Shown here one piece after another: positions 19,136 through 27,288 of a stretch of DNA of 54,947 nucleotides (within the stretch, counting starts at the first letter, position 1; each line of letters begins with the position of its first letter). This stretch comes from Candidatus Scybalocola faecavium (lineage in GTDB: Bacteria > Bacillota > Clostridia > Lachnospirales > Lachnospiraceae). Under the pieces are notes generated by a model, which ran no database searches, had not been told where the DNA came from, and saw only the letters and a list, made by a program, of their open reading frames with translations. The translations under genes and the position numbers were made by a program. The stretch spans positions 1 to 54,947 of the forward strand of contig DVFP01000008.1 of NCBI GenBank assembly GCA_018713145.1, read 5' to 3'.

Positions 19136-20245
19136 TTGAGTCATGAAAAGGATATAGTATTAAAAGAGTTTTGGCGGGATAACGAACGGTTTGCGGATCT
19201 GTTTAATGGCACGGTGTTCCATGGACGGCGGGTTGTGGATGCCCGTCTGCTGGAAGAGGCGGATACAGATGTGTCGGGAGGAACAAGCACGGAAGCCTTC
19301 ACAAAAGCGAAGCAGAGAGGTTACAAACGTAATCGTGATGTGGTGAAGAAGCTGTATCGGGGAAGCGCGTTTGTGCTTCTTGGCCTTGAAGACCAGGCCA
19401 ATGTCCATTACGGGATGCCATTGCGGAGCATGGGGTATGACTTTCTCAATTATACAAAAGAATACAATGCAATAAAGCGAAAAAATAAAAGAGAGAAAAA
19501 TCTAAGAGGAAAGAACAGGGATGAATATCTCTCAGGATTTTTAAAAAATGACCGTCTCCATCCGGTATTTACTTTGGTTGTGTATTACGGTGAAACGCCA
19601 TGGGATGGCCCCAACAGCCTGAGAGATATGGTGACAGACATGCCGGAGGAGATGAAGGAATATTTTAATGACTACCGGATGAATCTTGTACAGATCATCA
19701 ACAGTGATCCAAAGGCTTTCAAAAATCCGGATGTGGCTGCAGTTTTTGATCTGATCCAGCTAATCTACAGGAAAGATAAAAAGCAGATGGAAGAAAAGTA
19801 TAGTCAAAAAGGCATCGACCGGGAGGTCTTTGAAGTCGTAAAAACAATCACAGCGGTGGATATAAAAGAAGTATTCGGGAAGGAAAGGGGCGAGGTAAAG
19901 ATGTGGACAGCGTTAAAAGAATGGCAGCAGGAAAGCTATGAGTCGGGGAAGAAGGCCGGTGAGCGTGTGGGATACGAATCCGGAAAAAAAGCTGGCGAAC
20001 GTGCAGGCTATGAATCCGGGAAGAAAGCGGGAGAACGCGCAGGCTATGAATCCGGGAAGAAAGCGGGGGAACGTGCAGGCTATGAATCCGGAAAGAAAGC
20101 AGGGTATCTCAGTGGAGAGCAGGAAACACGCCGTCAGCTTATCACCCAGATGCTTAAAAATCAATGGTCAGCGGAGGCGATCCATGAGGCAACGGCCATT
20201 CCGCTGGAAGAGATCAAGAAAGTTCAGGAGACTGTTTGTTTCTAA
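19136..20245 (+). CDS. Rpn-family recombination-promoting nuclease / putative transposase
   Basis: A 369-residue protein. The start is TTG at 19136, 7-8 nt after GGGAGGA. The N-terminal ~260 residues match the Rpn/YhgA-like PD-(D/E)XK family common in gut Firmicutes (EKDIVLKEFWRDNERFADLFN..., GLEDQANVHYGMPLRSMGYDFLNY, HPVFTLVVYYGE). A highly charged tail contains YESGKKAGERAG repeats (positions 19937-20104) and ends with a conserved helical block. Relatives are DNA nucleases that promote recombination and often occur in variable numbers. Confidence 0.8.
   Translation: MSHEKDIVLKEFWRDNERFADLFNGTVFHGRRVVDARLLEEADTDVSGGTSTEAFTKAKQRGYKRNRDVVKKLYRGSAFVLLGLEDQANVHYGMPLRSMGYDFLNYTKEYNAIKRKNKREKNLRGKNRDEYLSGFLKNDRLHPVFTLVVYYGETPWDGPNSLRDMVTDMPEEMKEYFNDYRMNLVQIINSDPKAFKNPDVAAVFDLIQLIYRKDKKQMEEKYSQKGIDREVFEVVKTITAVDIKEVFGKERGEVKMWTALKEWQQESYESGKKAGERVGYESGKKAGERAGYESGKKAGERAGYESGKKAGERAGYESGKKAGYLSGEQETRRQLITQMLKNQWSAEAIHEATAIPLEEIKKVQETVCF
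19937..20104 (+). repeat. 36-bp in-frame tandem repeat, about 4.7 copies
   Basis: Copies begin at 19937, 19973, 20009, 20045 and 20081 (partial), encoding YESGKKAGERAG. The related locus at 18720-18815 has about 2.7 copies. Nearly identical inner copies suggest recent expansion by slippage or unequal crossing-over. Confidence 0.9.
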
Positions 20246-20290
20246 GGGGGATGCTTTTTAGACGGATGATCGATGGGCTTTAGAAAGTAA

Positions 20291-20343
20291 AAAGTCCCAG
20301 GTACATTTTAGATGATTTCAAAGTGTACCTGGAACTTTTTTTG
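20291..20343. terminator. Bidirectional terminator between convergent genes
   Basis: AAAGTCCCAGGTACA (20291-20305) pairs with TGTACCTGGAACTTT (20324-20338) with one mismatch. It is flanked by A-run and T-run, so it can serve both the rightward nuclease gene and the leftward PurF-like gene. Confidence 0.85.
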
Positions 20344-20345
20344 CT

Positions 20346-21800
20346 TTAAGCTTTTTGGCAGCCTTTGCTGCATCCGGAGCAGCCTTTGCCGCTCCAGCAG
20401 TAGGTACAAAGCTTTTCTTCCGGAAGACCGATGGATGTTACCAGGTCATCCAGACGATGGAAGCGCAGCGTGGTAAAGCCAAGGCGGCGTCGAATCTCCT
20501 CCACCATTTCATTATAATTGGTGCTGTTAGGATCTGCGTAATCAAAAAGTGTTTCCTGAGAGACATTATCACCTTCCCGGTCACGGATAACACGGCGGGT
20601 GATCAGGTCCAGATCGGAGGAAGATCTGGAAAAGTTCAGGAAGGGACAGCCGAACAGCAGCGGAGGACATGCAGGACGGATATGCACTTCTTTAGCACCG
20701 CTGTTATATAAAAATTCCGTGGTTTCTCCCAACTGTGTCCCCCGGACAATAGAGTCATCAATAAGCAGAAGGCTCTTGCCATGAATCAGGGCGTCTACAG
20801 GGATCAGCTTCATGCGGGCAATAAGATTACGCTGATTTTGATTTTGCGGCATGAAGGAACGGGGCCAGGTGGGTGTATATTTAATAAATGGACGGGCGAA
20901 GGGAATTCCGGATTCATTAGCATAACCGATGGCGTGAGCTGTTCCGGAATCCGGAACTCCGGCGATAATGTCCGGATGAACATTCTGGCCTTCTGCCATA
21001 TCGTGTCTGGCCAGCATTTCACCGCATTTATACCGCATAGCTTCCACATTAATCCCTTCATAGCAGGTGGTAGGATAACCATAATATACCCACAGGAATG
21101 AGCAGATCTGCATCTGGCTGCCGGGTTTTTTTAACTGTGTTACGCCTTCCGGGGTGATAAAGACGATTTCTCCGGGGCCAAGTTCACCGGCGGTATGATA
21201 ACCCAGATTTAAGTAAGCGAAACTTTCAAAGGAGACACAATAGCCGTCCTCTTTTTTTCCAACGACTAAAGGGGTGCGGCCCATACGGTCACGGGAAGCA
21301 ATGAGTCCATCTTTGGTCATGAGCAGGATGGTCATGGATCCATCGATCATCTCCTGAGCAAAAGTCAGACCGTCTGTAAAGGTTGCCTGCTGGTCGATGA
21401 GAGTAGCTACCAGTTCTGTAGTATTTATACGGCCGCCGCTCATTTCAAGAAAATGAGGATGCCCTTTTTCATAAACATACTTGATAAGCTCTTCTTCATT
21501 ATTGATTTTTCCTACTGTGGTAATGGCATAGCTGCCCAGGTGCGACTGAATCAGCAACGGCTGAGGATCTGTATCGGAAATACACCCGATCCCCATGGTT
21601 CCTTCCAGTTCTTCCACATCTCGTTCAAATTTTGTACGAAATGGGGAATTTTCAATATTATGGATGCTGCGGTTAAATCCGTCAGGTCCATAGACAGCCA
21701 TACCGCCCCGTTTGGTTCCCAGATGAGAGTGATAGTCAATACCGAAAAATAAATCCATTGTACAACTTTTCTTAGAAACAACGCCGAAAATTCCGCCCAT
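20346..21800 (-). CDS. PurF-like phosphoribosyltransferase lacking the catalytic cysteine
   Basis: A 484-residue protein of amidophosphoribosyltransferase shape. The start at 21800 follows AGGAGT by 10 nt; an extension to 21863 has no ribosome site. True PurF proteins expose Cys at the mature N-terminus (CGIFG), but here the sequence is MGGIFGVVS, so the glutaminase nucleophile is absent. Other glutaminase blocks are also altered (HLGTKRGGMAVYG, KINNEEELI). The PRPP loop is intact (LLLIDDSIVRGTQ, about residues 352-364). Iron-sulfur ligands equivalent to those of B. subtilis PurF appear to be kept (QICSF, FGCPF, LCTYCW), plus a Cys-rich end (CSGCSKGC). It may be ammonia-dependent or have another PRPP reaction. 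Confidence 0.8.
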   Translation of the reverse strand: MGGIFGVVSKKSCTMDLFFGIDYHSHLGTKRGGMAVYGPDGFNRSIHNIENSPFRTKFERDVEELEGTMGIGCISDTDPQPLLIQSHLGSYAITTVGKINNEEELIKYVYEKGHPHFLEMSGGRINTTELVATLIDQQATFTDGLTFAQEMIDGSMTILLMTKDGLIASRDRMGRTPLVVGKKEDGYCVSFESFAYLNLGYHTAGELGPGEIVFITPEGVTQLKKPGSQMQICSFLWVYYGYPTTCYEGINVEAMRYKCGEMLARHDMAEGQNVHPDIIAGVPDSGTAHAIGYANESGIPFARPFIKYTPTWPRSFMPQNQNQRNLIARMKLIPVDALIHGKSLLLIDDSIVRGTQLGETTEFLYNSGAKEVHIRPACPPLLFGCPFLNFSRSSSDLDLITRRVIRDREGDNVSQETLFDYADPNSTNYNEMVEEIRRRLGFTTLRFHRLDDLVTSIGLPEEKLCTYCWSGKGCSGCSKGCQKA

Positions 21801-21851
21801 AGATAACAACACTCCTATATTTTTATGATAATGTTTTAAATGGAAAAATGG

Positions 21852-21884
21852 TGCGCAACACATCTTTCGTTTATGCGTTGCGCA
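21852..21884 (-). promoter_or_regulatory. Hairpin in the leader of the PurF-like gene
   Basis: TGCGCAAC (21852-21859) and GTTGCGCA (21877-21884) form an 8-bp inverted repeat in the inferred transcript between promoter (21902-21931) and start codon. It could be an operator or a leader structure. Confidence 0.4.
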
Positions 21885-21901
21885 AAAGTCACTACAGCTT
21901 A

Positions 21902-21931
21902 ATCATAGCATATCATCACAGAAAAACACAA
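21902..21931 (-). promoter_or_regulatory. Promoter of the PurF-like gene
   Basis: On the minus strand TTGTGT (21931-21926), an 18-bp spacer and TATGAT (21907-21902). Confidence 0.55.
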
Positions 21932-21960
21932 TACTATTTATTAAAGTTTCTAATTAAAAC

Positions 21961-21988
21961 GTAACGGTTCAGTCAGTTGAACTGTTAC
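21961..21988. repeat. Imperfect palindrome, possible operator
   Basis: GTAACGGTTCA and the near-complement TGAACTGTTAC flank a 6-nt centre. It lies upstream of the PurF-like promoter. Confidence 0.35.
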
Positions 21989-22052
21989 ATTAAAGGGGTA
22001 AAAGTGTCATAATTATTAGCTATATATATAAGTATTTATAATTAAACATAAT

Positions 22053-22092
22053 AAACGCACCGTTTGGAAAAAACAGCCCAAACGGTGCGTTT
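22053..22092 (-). terminator. Terminator of the P-type ATPase gene
   Basis: AAACGCACCGTTTGG pairs with CCAAACGGTGCGTTT. On the minus strand it directly follows the ATPase stop codon and is followed by a T-rich run. Confidence 0.85.
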
Positions 22093-22094
22093 TA

Positions 22095-24695
22095 TTATTT
22101 TATATGTTCCCGAATGATCTTTCCGATCTGGATGATCAATGTAGGAACAAATGCCATAAGGTAGATCCATCCGATCTGCAGGCCGGTCAGGTCAGAGACT
22201 TCAAACAGCCCGTGAAGACCGGGGATGAATAATACCATATTAATGAGAAGAAGGCCTAGGACAAAAGCGCCCACGCACCACCAATTTCGGTTAATCGGGC
22301 ATCCGAAGATAGAGTGGTTGCTGCGGCAGTTAAATCCGTGGAACAGGCGGGCAATGGTCAGTGTGGCAAATGCCATAGTGCTTGCCGTAGCCGCATCTGT
22401 AACGAGTCCTACATGGTAGGATACCATGGTACATATGGCAATGAGCACACCATAGATCCCAAGATTGATCATAAAGGATCGGTTTAAGATACCTTCTTTA
22501 GGATTACGGGGCTTTTCTGATAAAATATCCTTGTCAGCCGATTCCATTCCAATAGCAATAGCTGGAAGAGAGTCTGTCAGCAGGTTAATAAACAGCAGGT
22601 GTACGGCCTGGAATGGAACAGCCAGACCGGCAATGGATGTATACAATACAGCCAGGATCGCTGCTGTATTACCGGAAAGTAAAAACTGGATCGCATTTTT
22701 TATATTACGGTAAACATTACGTCCATTGGCGACTGCTTTAATGATCGTAGCAAAGTTGTCATCCTGGAGGATCATGGAAGCTGCATCTTTAGATACCTCT
22801 GTACCTGTAATACCCATGGCAACGCCAATATCTGCCTTTTTAAGAGCAGGAGCGTCATTGACGCCGTCACCGGTCATGGAAACGATACGTCCCTTACGCT
22901 GCCATGCGTCTACAATGCGGATCTTATTTTCCGGTGATACACGGGCATAGACAGAGATGGACTCAATTTTTTGATCCAGTTCTTCATCGCTCATAGCATC
23001 CAGTTCGCTGCCGGTAATGGCCAGATCTCCATCTTTGAAAATACCGATCTGCTTGGCAATGGCAGCAGCAGTTACTTTATGGTCTCCGGTGATCATTACA
23101 GTCTTGATCCCGGCCCGGGTAGCGTCAGCTACAGCGGCTTTGGATTCTTCACGAGGCGGGTCAATAATAGATACAAGGCCAATGAATACAAAATCCTGCT
23201 CGTCATCCAGAGTCAATGGCTCGGTTTCATCGTTATCTTTGTAACCAAAGGCCAGGACACGGAGACCGTTTTCTGAGAATTTGTTATTCTGGTCCAGAAT
23301 AGTCTGTTTATCCTCTTCAGTAATCGGACGGACACCATCGGAAAATGCGATACGGTCTGTTTTGGATAAGAGAACATCCACAGCGCCTTTGGTCAGGATC
23401 ATGGGTTTGCCACGCATGTTGTATTTGGTGCTCATAAGTTTACGGTCAGAGTCAAACGGAATCTCAGCCTTTCTTGGCATAAGCTCACGGATCACAGCAT
23501 GATCTACGCCGGCGTTTTCCGCCATTTCCAGAAGGCAGTATTCTGTAGGATCGCCCATACCCTTTCCTTCCTGGAAGGTGGAATCGTTGGAAAGGATTGC
23601 ATCATATAAGAGAAAACGGTGGAGCTGATTTTTCAGATCCAAAGTAAAAGGTGTGAATAACTGACCGTCAATGTAGATTTGCTGAACAGTCATTTTGTTT
23701 TGGGTCAGTGTACCGGTTTTATCGGAACAAATAACAGATACACAGCCAAGACTTTCCACAGCCTTCAGCTCTTTGACAACAGCGTGCTCTTTAACCATTT
23801 TCTGGGTACCGATGGCCTGGACAATGGTCACAATGGAGCTTAAAGCTTCAGGAATGGCAGCTACAGCGAGAGCAACGGCAAACATCAAGGCGTCAATAAA
23901 GCTCATATCCCGGTAAAGGCTTAAAGCAAGGACAACGGCACAGATGACCATAATGATAATGGCCAGCTTTTTACTGAACTGATCCAGACTGATCTGGAGC
24001 GGCGTTTTCTTTTCCTTTGTTTCATTCATTAAGGTTGCGATCTTACCGATTTCGGTTTTCATTCCCGTACCGGTAACGAGAACTGTCGCCCGTCCATAGG
24101 TGACAAGGCTGCCGGAATAAACCATATTGATACGGTCGCCCAGGGGCATTTCCCCTTCCAGACAGACTTCTTTTTTGTCTACATTGGTGGATTCCCCGGT
24201 AAGAGAGCTTTCATTAACCTGGAGAGAATAATTGTATAAAATACGTCCGTCAGCACAGACCATATCTCCGGCTTCCAAAAGAAGAATATCTCCGGGAACC
24301 ACATATTTGGAATCCAGCTCATGTTTTTGACCATCACGGAGCACCTTGGCTTTTGGCGATGAGAGAGCTTTAAGGGAATCCAGGGATTTTTCTGCTTTGG
24401 CGTACTGGACTGTTCCTAAAATGGCATTTAGGATGATCACGGCAATAATAACAATGGTACTTTCCACATTGCCGGATACCATGGAAACAACAGCGGCGAT
24501 GATCAGGATGATCACCAGCAGGTCAGCAAACTGGCTCAGGAAAACCTGGAAAAGACTTTTTTTCTTCTTTTCAGTCAGTGCATTTTCACCGTAGGTTTCC
24601 AGCGCTTTTTGGGCCTGGCTGTCAGACAGTCCATTTTCAGATGCATTCAGCGCGGACAGCGCTTCTTCTTTTGTCATCTGATAAAATTCTTTCAT
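22095..24695 (-). CDS. Cation-transporting P-type ATPase (P2 type; Ca2+ or Mn2+)
   Basis: An 866-residue membrane pump. The start at 24695 is set by AAAGGAGG 7 nt upstream; the longer frame to 24737 lacks one. It has the P-type hallmarks: actuator TGES (SSLTGEST), phosphorylation DKTGTLTQ, KGA nucleotide site, and TGDGVNDAP hinge. Transport-site motifs are AAIPEAL in the fourth helix and NLLTDSLPAIAIG in the sixth, as in SERCA/PMCA-like bacterial pumps such as LMCA1. Such pumps export Ca2+ and some export Mn2+. The yybP-ykoY type leader at 24790-24945 favours manganese-responsive control. Confidence 0.9.
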   Translation of the reverse strand: MKEFYQMTKEEALSALNASENGLSDSQAQKALETYGENALTEKKKKSLFQVFLSQFADLLVIILIIAAVVSMVSGNVESTIVIIAVIILNAILGTVQYAKAEKSLDSLKALSSPKAKVLRDGQKHELDSKYVVPGDILLLEAGDMVCADGRILYNYSLQVNESSLTGESTNVDKKEVCLEGEMPLGDRINMVYSGSLVTYGRATVLVTGTGMKTEIGKIATLMNETKEKKTPLQISLDQFSKKLAIIIMVICAVVLALSLYRDMSFIDALMFAVALAVAAIPEALSSIVTIVQAIGTQKMVKEHAVVKELKAVESLGCVSVICSDKTGTLTQNKMTVQQIYIDGQLFTPFTLDLKNQLHRFLLYDAILSNDSTFQEGKGMGDPTEYCLLEMAENAGVDHAVIRELMPRKAEIPFDSDRKLMSTKYNMRGKPMILTKGAVDVLLSKTDRIAFSDGVRPITEEDKQTILDQNNKFSENGLRVLAFGYKDNDETEPLTLDDEQDFVFIGLVSIIDPPREESKAAVADATRAGIKTVMITGDHKVTAAAIAKQIGIFKDGDLAITGSELDAMSDEELDQKIESISVYARVSPENKIRIVDAWQRKGRIVSMTGDGVNDAPALKKADIGVAMGITGTEVSKDAASMILQDDNFATIIKAVANGRNVYRNIKNAIQFLLSGNTAAILAVLYTSIAGLAVPFQAVHLLFINLLTDSLPAIAIGMESADKDILSEKPRNPKEGILNRSFMINLGIYGVLIAICTMVSYHVGLVTDAATASTMAFATLTIARLFHGFNCRSNHSIFGCPINRNWWCVGAFVLGLLLINMVLFIPGLHGLFEVSDLTGLQIGWIYLMAFVPTLIIQIGKIIREHIK

Positions 24696-24789
24696 AAATG
24701 GCCTCCTTTGTATTGGTTGAGTTGACACAAGGGTCAAGAGGTCAAATTTTAATTTGACCTTTTGATACTACATCTCATTATTCCCAAAA

Positions 24790-24945
24790 CATAAAAAGAC
24801 TTTTCATAATATCCTTCATGAAGCTATGCCTGTGGAATAGTCTCAGGGAGGATACATGAAAAGTCTTGTCACCAGTTGGTACTCACCACCAGAGGAATAT
24901 TCCCCGAGATGATGATGATGAGTTTTGACTACTCCCTTTTAATGT
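24790..24945 (-). ncRNA. yybP-ykoY family (Mn2+) riboswitch with terminator
   Basis: On the minus strand the leader contains AAAAGGGAGTAG (24940-24929), a GGTGAGTACC segment and ACAAGAC, in the order of the yybP-ykoY aptamer. The downstream stem pairs AAGACTTTTCAT with ATGAAAAGTCTT (the latter ending near 24795), followed by a T-run, which is a terminator. The family is known to sense Mn2+ and to sit before P-type cation pumps, for example in Lactococcus. Assigned by eye, not by a covariance model. Confidence 0.75.
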
Positions 24946-25005
24946 ATCGGGAATGAGAACCATCGTACAGATAAACTGAACGACGCATATTTAATATTCC
25001 CTGAC

Positions 25006-25034
25006 ATTCTACACTAAAATACGCCGCTTGACAA
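25006..25034 (-). promoter_or_regulatory. Promoter of the riboswitch-ATPase transcript
   Basis: Minus-strand TTGTCA (25034-25029), a 17-bp spacer and TAGAAT (25011-25006). Confidence 0.75.
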
Positions 25035-25060
25035 GCCCTGATTTTTAAATAATCTAAGGT

Positions 25061-25089
25061 TTGATTTTTATGGAAGAATGGTGTAAAAT
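25061..25089 (+). promoter_or_regulatory. Promoter of ridA
   Basis: TTGATT (25061-25066), a 17-bp spacer and TAAAAT (25084-25089). A TTCGGAC/GTCCGAA hairpin (25098-25119) lies in the short leader. Confidence 0.65.
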
Positions 25090-25154
25090 GGTATCAGTTC
25101 GGACCTGTGGCAGTCCGAAGTGTTACGAAGAAAAAAGTTTGGAGGTAGATGTTC

Positions 25155-25532
25155 ATGACAAGAGAAACCATTCATGCAGATAAAGCTCCGGCTGCTGTCG
25201 GCCCATATGTCCATGCAGTTAAAGTAGGAGACACTTTATATACATCCGGTCAGTTAGGACTTATCCCTGAAACCGGCCAGCTCCCGGAAGGGGTAGAGGC
25301 TCAGGCAAAGCAGGCTTTGGAAAATCTTAAAGCTGTGTTGGAAGCTGCAGGCATGACTATGGCAAATGTAGTGAAAACCACAGTCTTTTTGGCCGATATA
25401 AATGATTTTGGCGCTATTAATGAAATCTATGCCCAGTATTTCACCGGTGAGACCCCTGCACGCTCCTGCGTCCAGGCCGGCGCTCTTCCTAAAGGCGGTT
25501 TATTTGAAATCGAAGCCATTGCGGTGAAATAA
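25155..25532 (+). CDS. ridA: RidA/YjgF family enamine/imine deaminase
   Basis: A 125-residue protein of usual length. The start at 25155 gives 9 nt spacing from GGAGG; the ATG at 25149 would be only 3 nt away. Conserved blocks include APAAVGPY, SGQLGL, VVKTTVFLADINDF, and ARSCVQAGALPKGGLFEIEAIA, with the carboxylate-binding Arg. RidA hydrolyses 2-aminoacrylate and related enamines made by PLP enzymes. The gene is monocistronic, with its own promoter and terminator. Confidence 0.95.
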   Translation: MTRETIHADKAPAAVGPYVHAVKVGDTLYTSGQLGLIPETGQLPEGVEAQAKQALENLKAVLEAAGMTMANVVKTTVFLADINDFGAINEIYAQYFTGETPARSCVQAGALPKGGLFEIEAIAVK

Positions 25533-25608
25533 GAGCTTATAAAGTAAAAACCGGCAGTTTATCTGCCAGACGATCATTAAAAAATTTCATACCCCATTAC
25601 CGCCGGGT

Positions 25609-25663
25609 AACACCTCAGCCCATTCCGTAGGCCTTAGAAGGAATGGCCGCTGAGGTGTTTTTG
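25609..25663 (+). terminator. Terminator of ridA
   Basis: AACACCTCAGC (25609-25619) pairs with GCTGAGGTGTT (25649-25659), with an inner CCATTCC/GGAATGG stem and a T-run. Confidence 0.9.
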
Positions 25664-25670
25664 TTTAGCA

Positions 25671-25788
25671 TTGAGCCATGCTGTCGTGTATAAGCAGTCA
25701 CAGATCAAGCTCGCTTGAATCTGTGACTGCTTATACACGACAATACGGCGAAAGCCGCAGCGAGCCATAGCGAGCTGGCATGGCGCAA
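25671..25788. repeat. Nested palindromic element, MITE- or REP-like
   Basis: Bases 25682-25705 are perfectly complementary to 25719-25742 (24 bp), with a further CAAGC/GCTTG stem in the loop. Outer arms TTGAGCCATGC (25671-25681) and GCATGGCGCAA (25778-25788) match with one mismatch. A CGGCGAAAGCCG hairpin sits in between. The element abuts the MATE gene and covers its upstream in-frame ATG at 25780. It is either a mobile palindrome or a regulatory cruciform. Confidence 0.55.
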
Positions 25789-25818
25789 AACGGATTTTTT
25801 AGGAGGCTACATTTGAAA

Positions 25819-27132
25819 ATGAAGAATGAAAACATGTTTAAATTATTTGCCAGATATGTTTCCTTAAATGTTCTTGGAATGATCGCCCTGTCCTGTTATA
25901 TTCTGGCAGATACCTTTTTTGTGTCAAAGGCGCTGGGAGCGGCTGGTCTGGCCGCGTTGAACCTGGCTATACCGGTGTACAATTTTATTCACGGCAGCGG
26001 TCTGATGATCGGAATGGGCGGAGGTACAAAATATTCCATATTTAAAAGTCAGGGAAAAAGGGAAGCGGCAGATCAGATCTTTACTAATGCGGCAGCGGCT
26101 ATGGTTTGTATTGCCGCAGTGTTCTTTTTTACAGGGCTTTTTGCGTCCGGGCCTATTGTACGTTTTCTTGGAGCAAATGCGCAGACCTATGATATGGCCA
26201 GAGTGTATCTTCAGGTCATTATGCTGTTTACGCCGATGTTTATGCTGAACAATCTCCTTTTGTGTTTTGTGCGCAATGACGGTGCTCCGCAGCTGTCTAT
26301 GGCTGCCATGATCACAGGAAGTTTATCCAATGTGGTTTTGGATTATGTGTTTATGTTTCCTTTGAATATGGGAATCTTTGGCGCTGTACTGGCAACAGGA
26401 TTGGCTCCGGTGATCAGTATATGCGTTATGTCTCCCTATTTTCTGAAAAAGAAAAATCAATTTCATCTGTGCCGGTGCCGGATCCTTCCAAGGCTGTTTG
26501 GCGGGATTTTTTCCAGCGGATTGCCTTCTTTGATCACCGAAGTGTCCTCTGGTATTGTCATTATCGTATTTAATATGATCATCCTGGGACTTGAAGGAAA
26601 TACTGGTGTTGCGGCTTACGGGGTCATTGCCAATCTTTCCCTTGTGGTCGTTGCTATCTATACAGGCATTGCTCAGGGGATCCAGCCGGTCATCAGCAGT
26701 CAGTACGGTGGAGGCAATAAAAAAGCGGTTTCTTCTGTGCTCAGGTATGCGCTGATAACAATGGCTGTTCTTTCAGTTGCGGTGTATATGCTGATCTTCA
26801 CGTTTGCGCCGCAGATTGCTCAGATATTTAATAGTGAAAACAGCGCGCTCCTCCAGGAAATTGCTGTAGGAGGTCTGAAGGTTTATTTTATCGGGTGTAT
26901 TTTTGCCGGGTTTAATATTATTGTATCCATGTATTTTACATCCACAGAATATCCTTTGCCGGCGCATGTGATTTCTATTCTGAGGGGATTTGCCGTTATT
27001 ATTCCTGCGGCATTTATCCTGTCTGCGTTGTCCGGGATGAATGGGGTGTGGAGCACATTTCCGGTAACGGAAGCCCTTGTGGCGGTGACCGGCGGCGTGC
27101 TTTTATTAAGAAGACTGAGAAAATCATCTTAA
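25819..27132 (+). CDS. MATE-family multidrug/metabolite exporter
   Basis: About 437 residues with twelve hydrophobic segments and the two-fold MATE pattern (SCYILADTFFVSKALG...AALNLAIPVY, repeated in the second half as AAYGVIANLSLVVVAIYTGIAQGIQPVISSQYG). The start at 25819 is 12 nt after AGGAGG; TTG at 25813 is an alternative. The ATG at 25780 lies inside the palindromic element and lacks a ribosome site. The family exports cationic drugs or metabolites with Na+ or H+; the substrate is unknown. Confidence 0.85.
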   Translation: MKNENMFKLFARYVSLNVLGMIALSCYILADTFFVSKALGAAGLAALNLAIPVYNFIHGSGLMIGMGGGTKYSIFKSQGKREAADQIFTNAAAAMVCIAAVFFFTGLFASGPIVRFLGANAQTYDMARVYLQVIMLFTPMFMLNNLLLCFVRNDGAPQLSMAAMITGSLSNVVLDYVFMFPLNMGIFGAVLATGLAPVISICVMSPYFLKKKNQFHLCRCRILPRLFGGIFSSGLPSLITEVSSGIVIIVFNMIILGLEGNTGVAAYGVIANLSLVVVAIYTGIAQGIQPVISSQYGGGNKKAVSSVLRYALITMAVLSVAVYMLIFTFAPQIAQIFNSENSALLQEIAVGGLKVYFIGCIFAGFNIIVSMYFTSTEYPLPAHVISILRGFAVIIPAAFILSALSGMNGVWSTFPVTEALVAVTGGVLLLRRLRKSS

Positions 27133-27135
27133 AAA

Positions 27136-27164
27136 TTGACTTCCCCGGTGAGATAGTGTATTTT
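27136..27164 (+). promoter_or_regulatory. Promoter upstream of murF
   Basis: TTGACT (27136-27141), a 17-bp spacer and TATTTT (27159-27164), just before the leader repeats. Confidence 0.6.
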
Positions 27165-27174
27165 TATAAAAGAA

Positions 27175-27273
27175 GCATGACCGAAAAGGCCCGCCAAAAG
27201 GACAGGCCAATAATAATGGAACCCCCTTCGGGGATACCTATATGGCCGAAAAGGGCAGGCCAATAATAATGGA
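27175..27273 (+). repeat. Tandem leader repeat, locus A (murF)
   Basis: Unit 2 (27222-27273) has CCCCTTCGGGG, then ATACCTATATGGCC, then a GGCC/GGCC segment and AATAATAATGGAA. Unit 1 (27175-27221) shares the second half with a 13-bp insertion and lacks the first hairpin. It belongs to the same family as 35461-35626, 41259-41362 and 50583-50684. Confidence 0.75.
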
Positions 27274-27288
27274 AAGGAACTGGGAATT

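Noticed and set aside
27048..27266. 72-codon frame running through the murF leader repeat
   Set aside because: It overlaps the MATE 3' end, the murF promoter and the repeat; no ribosome site.
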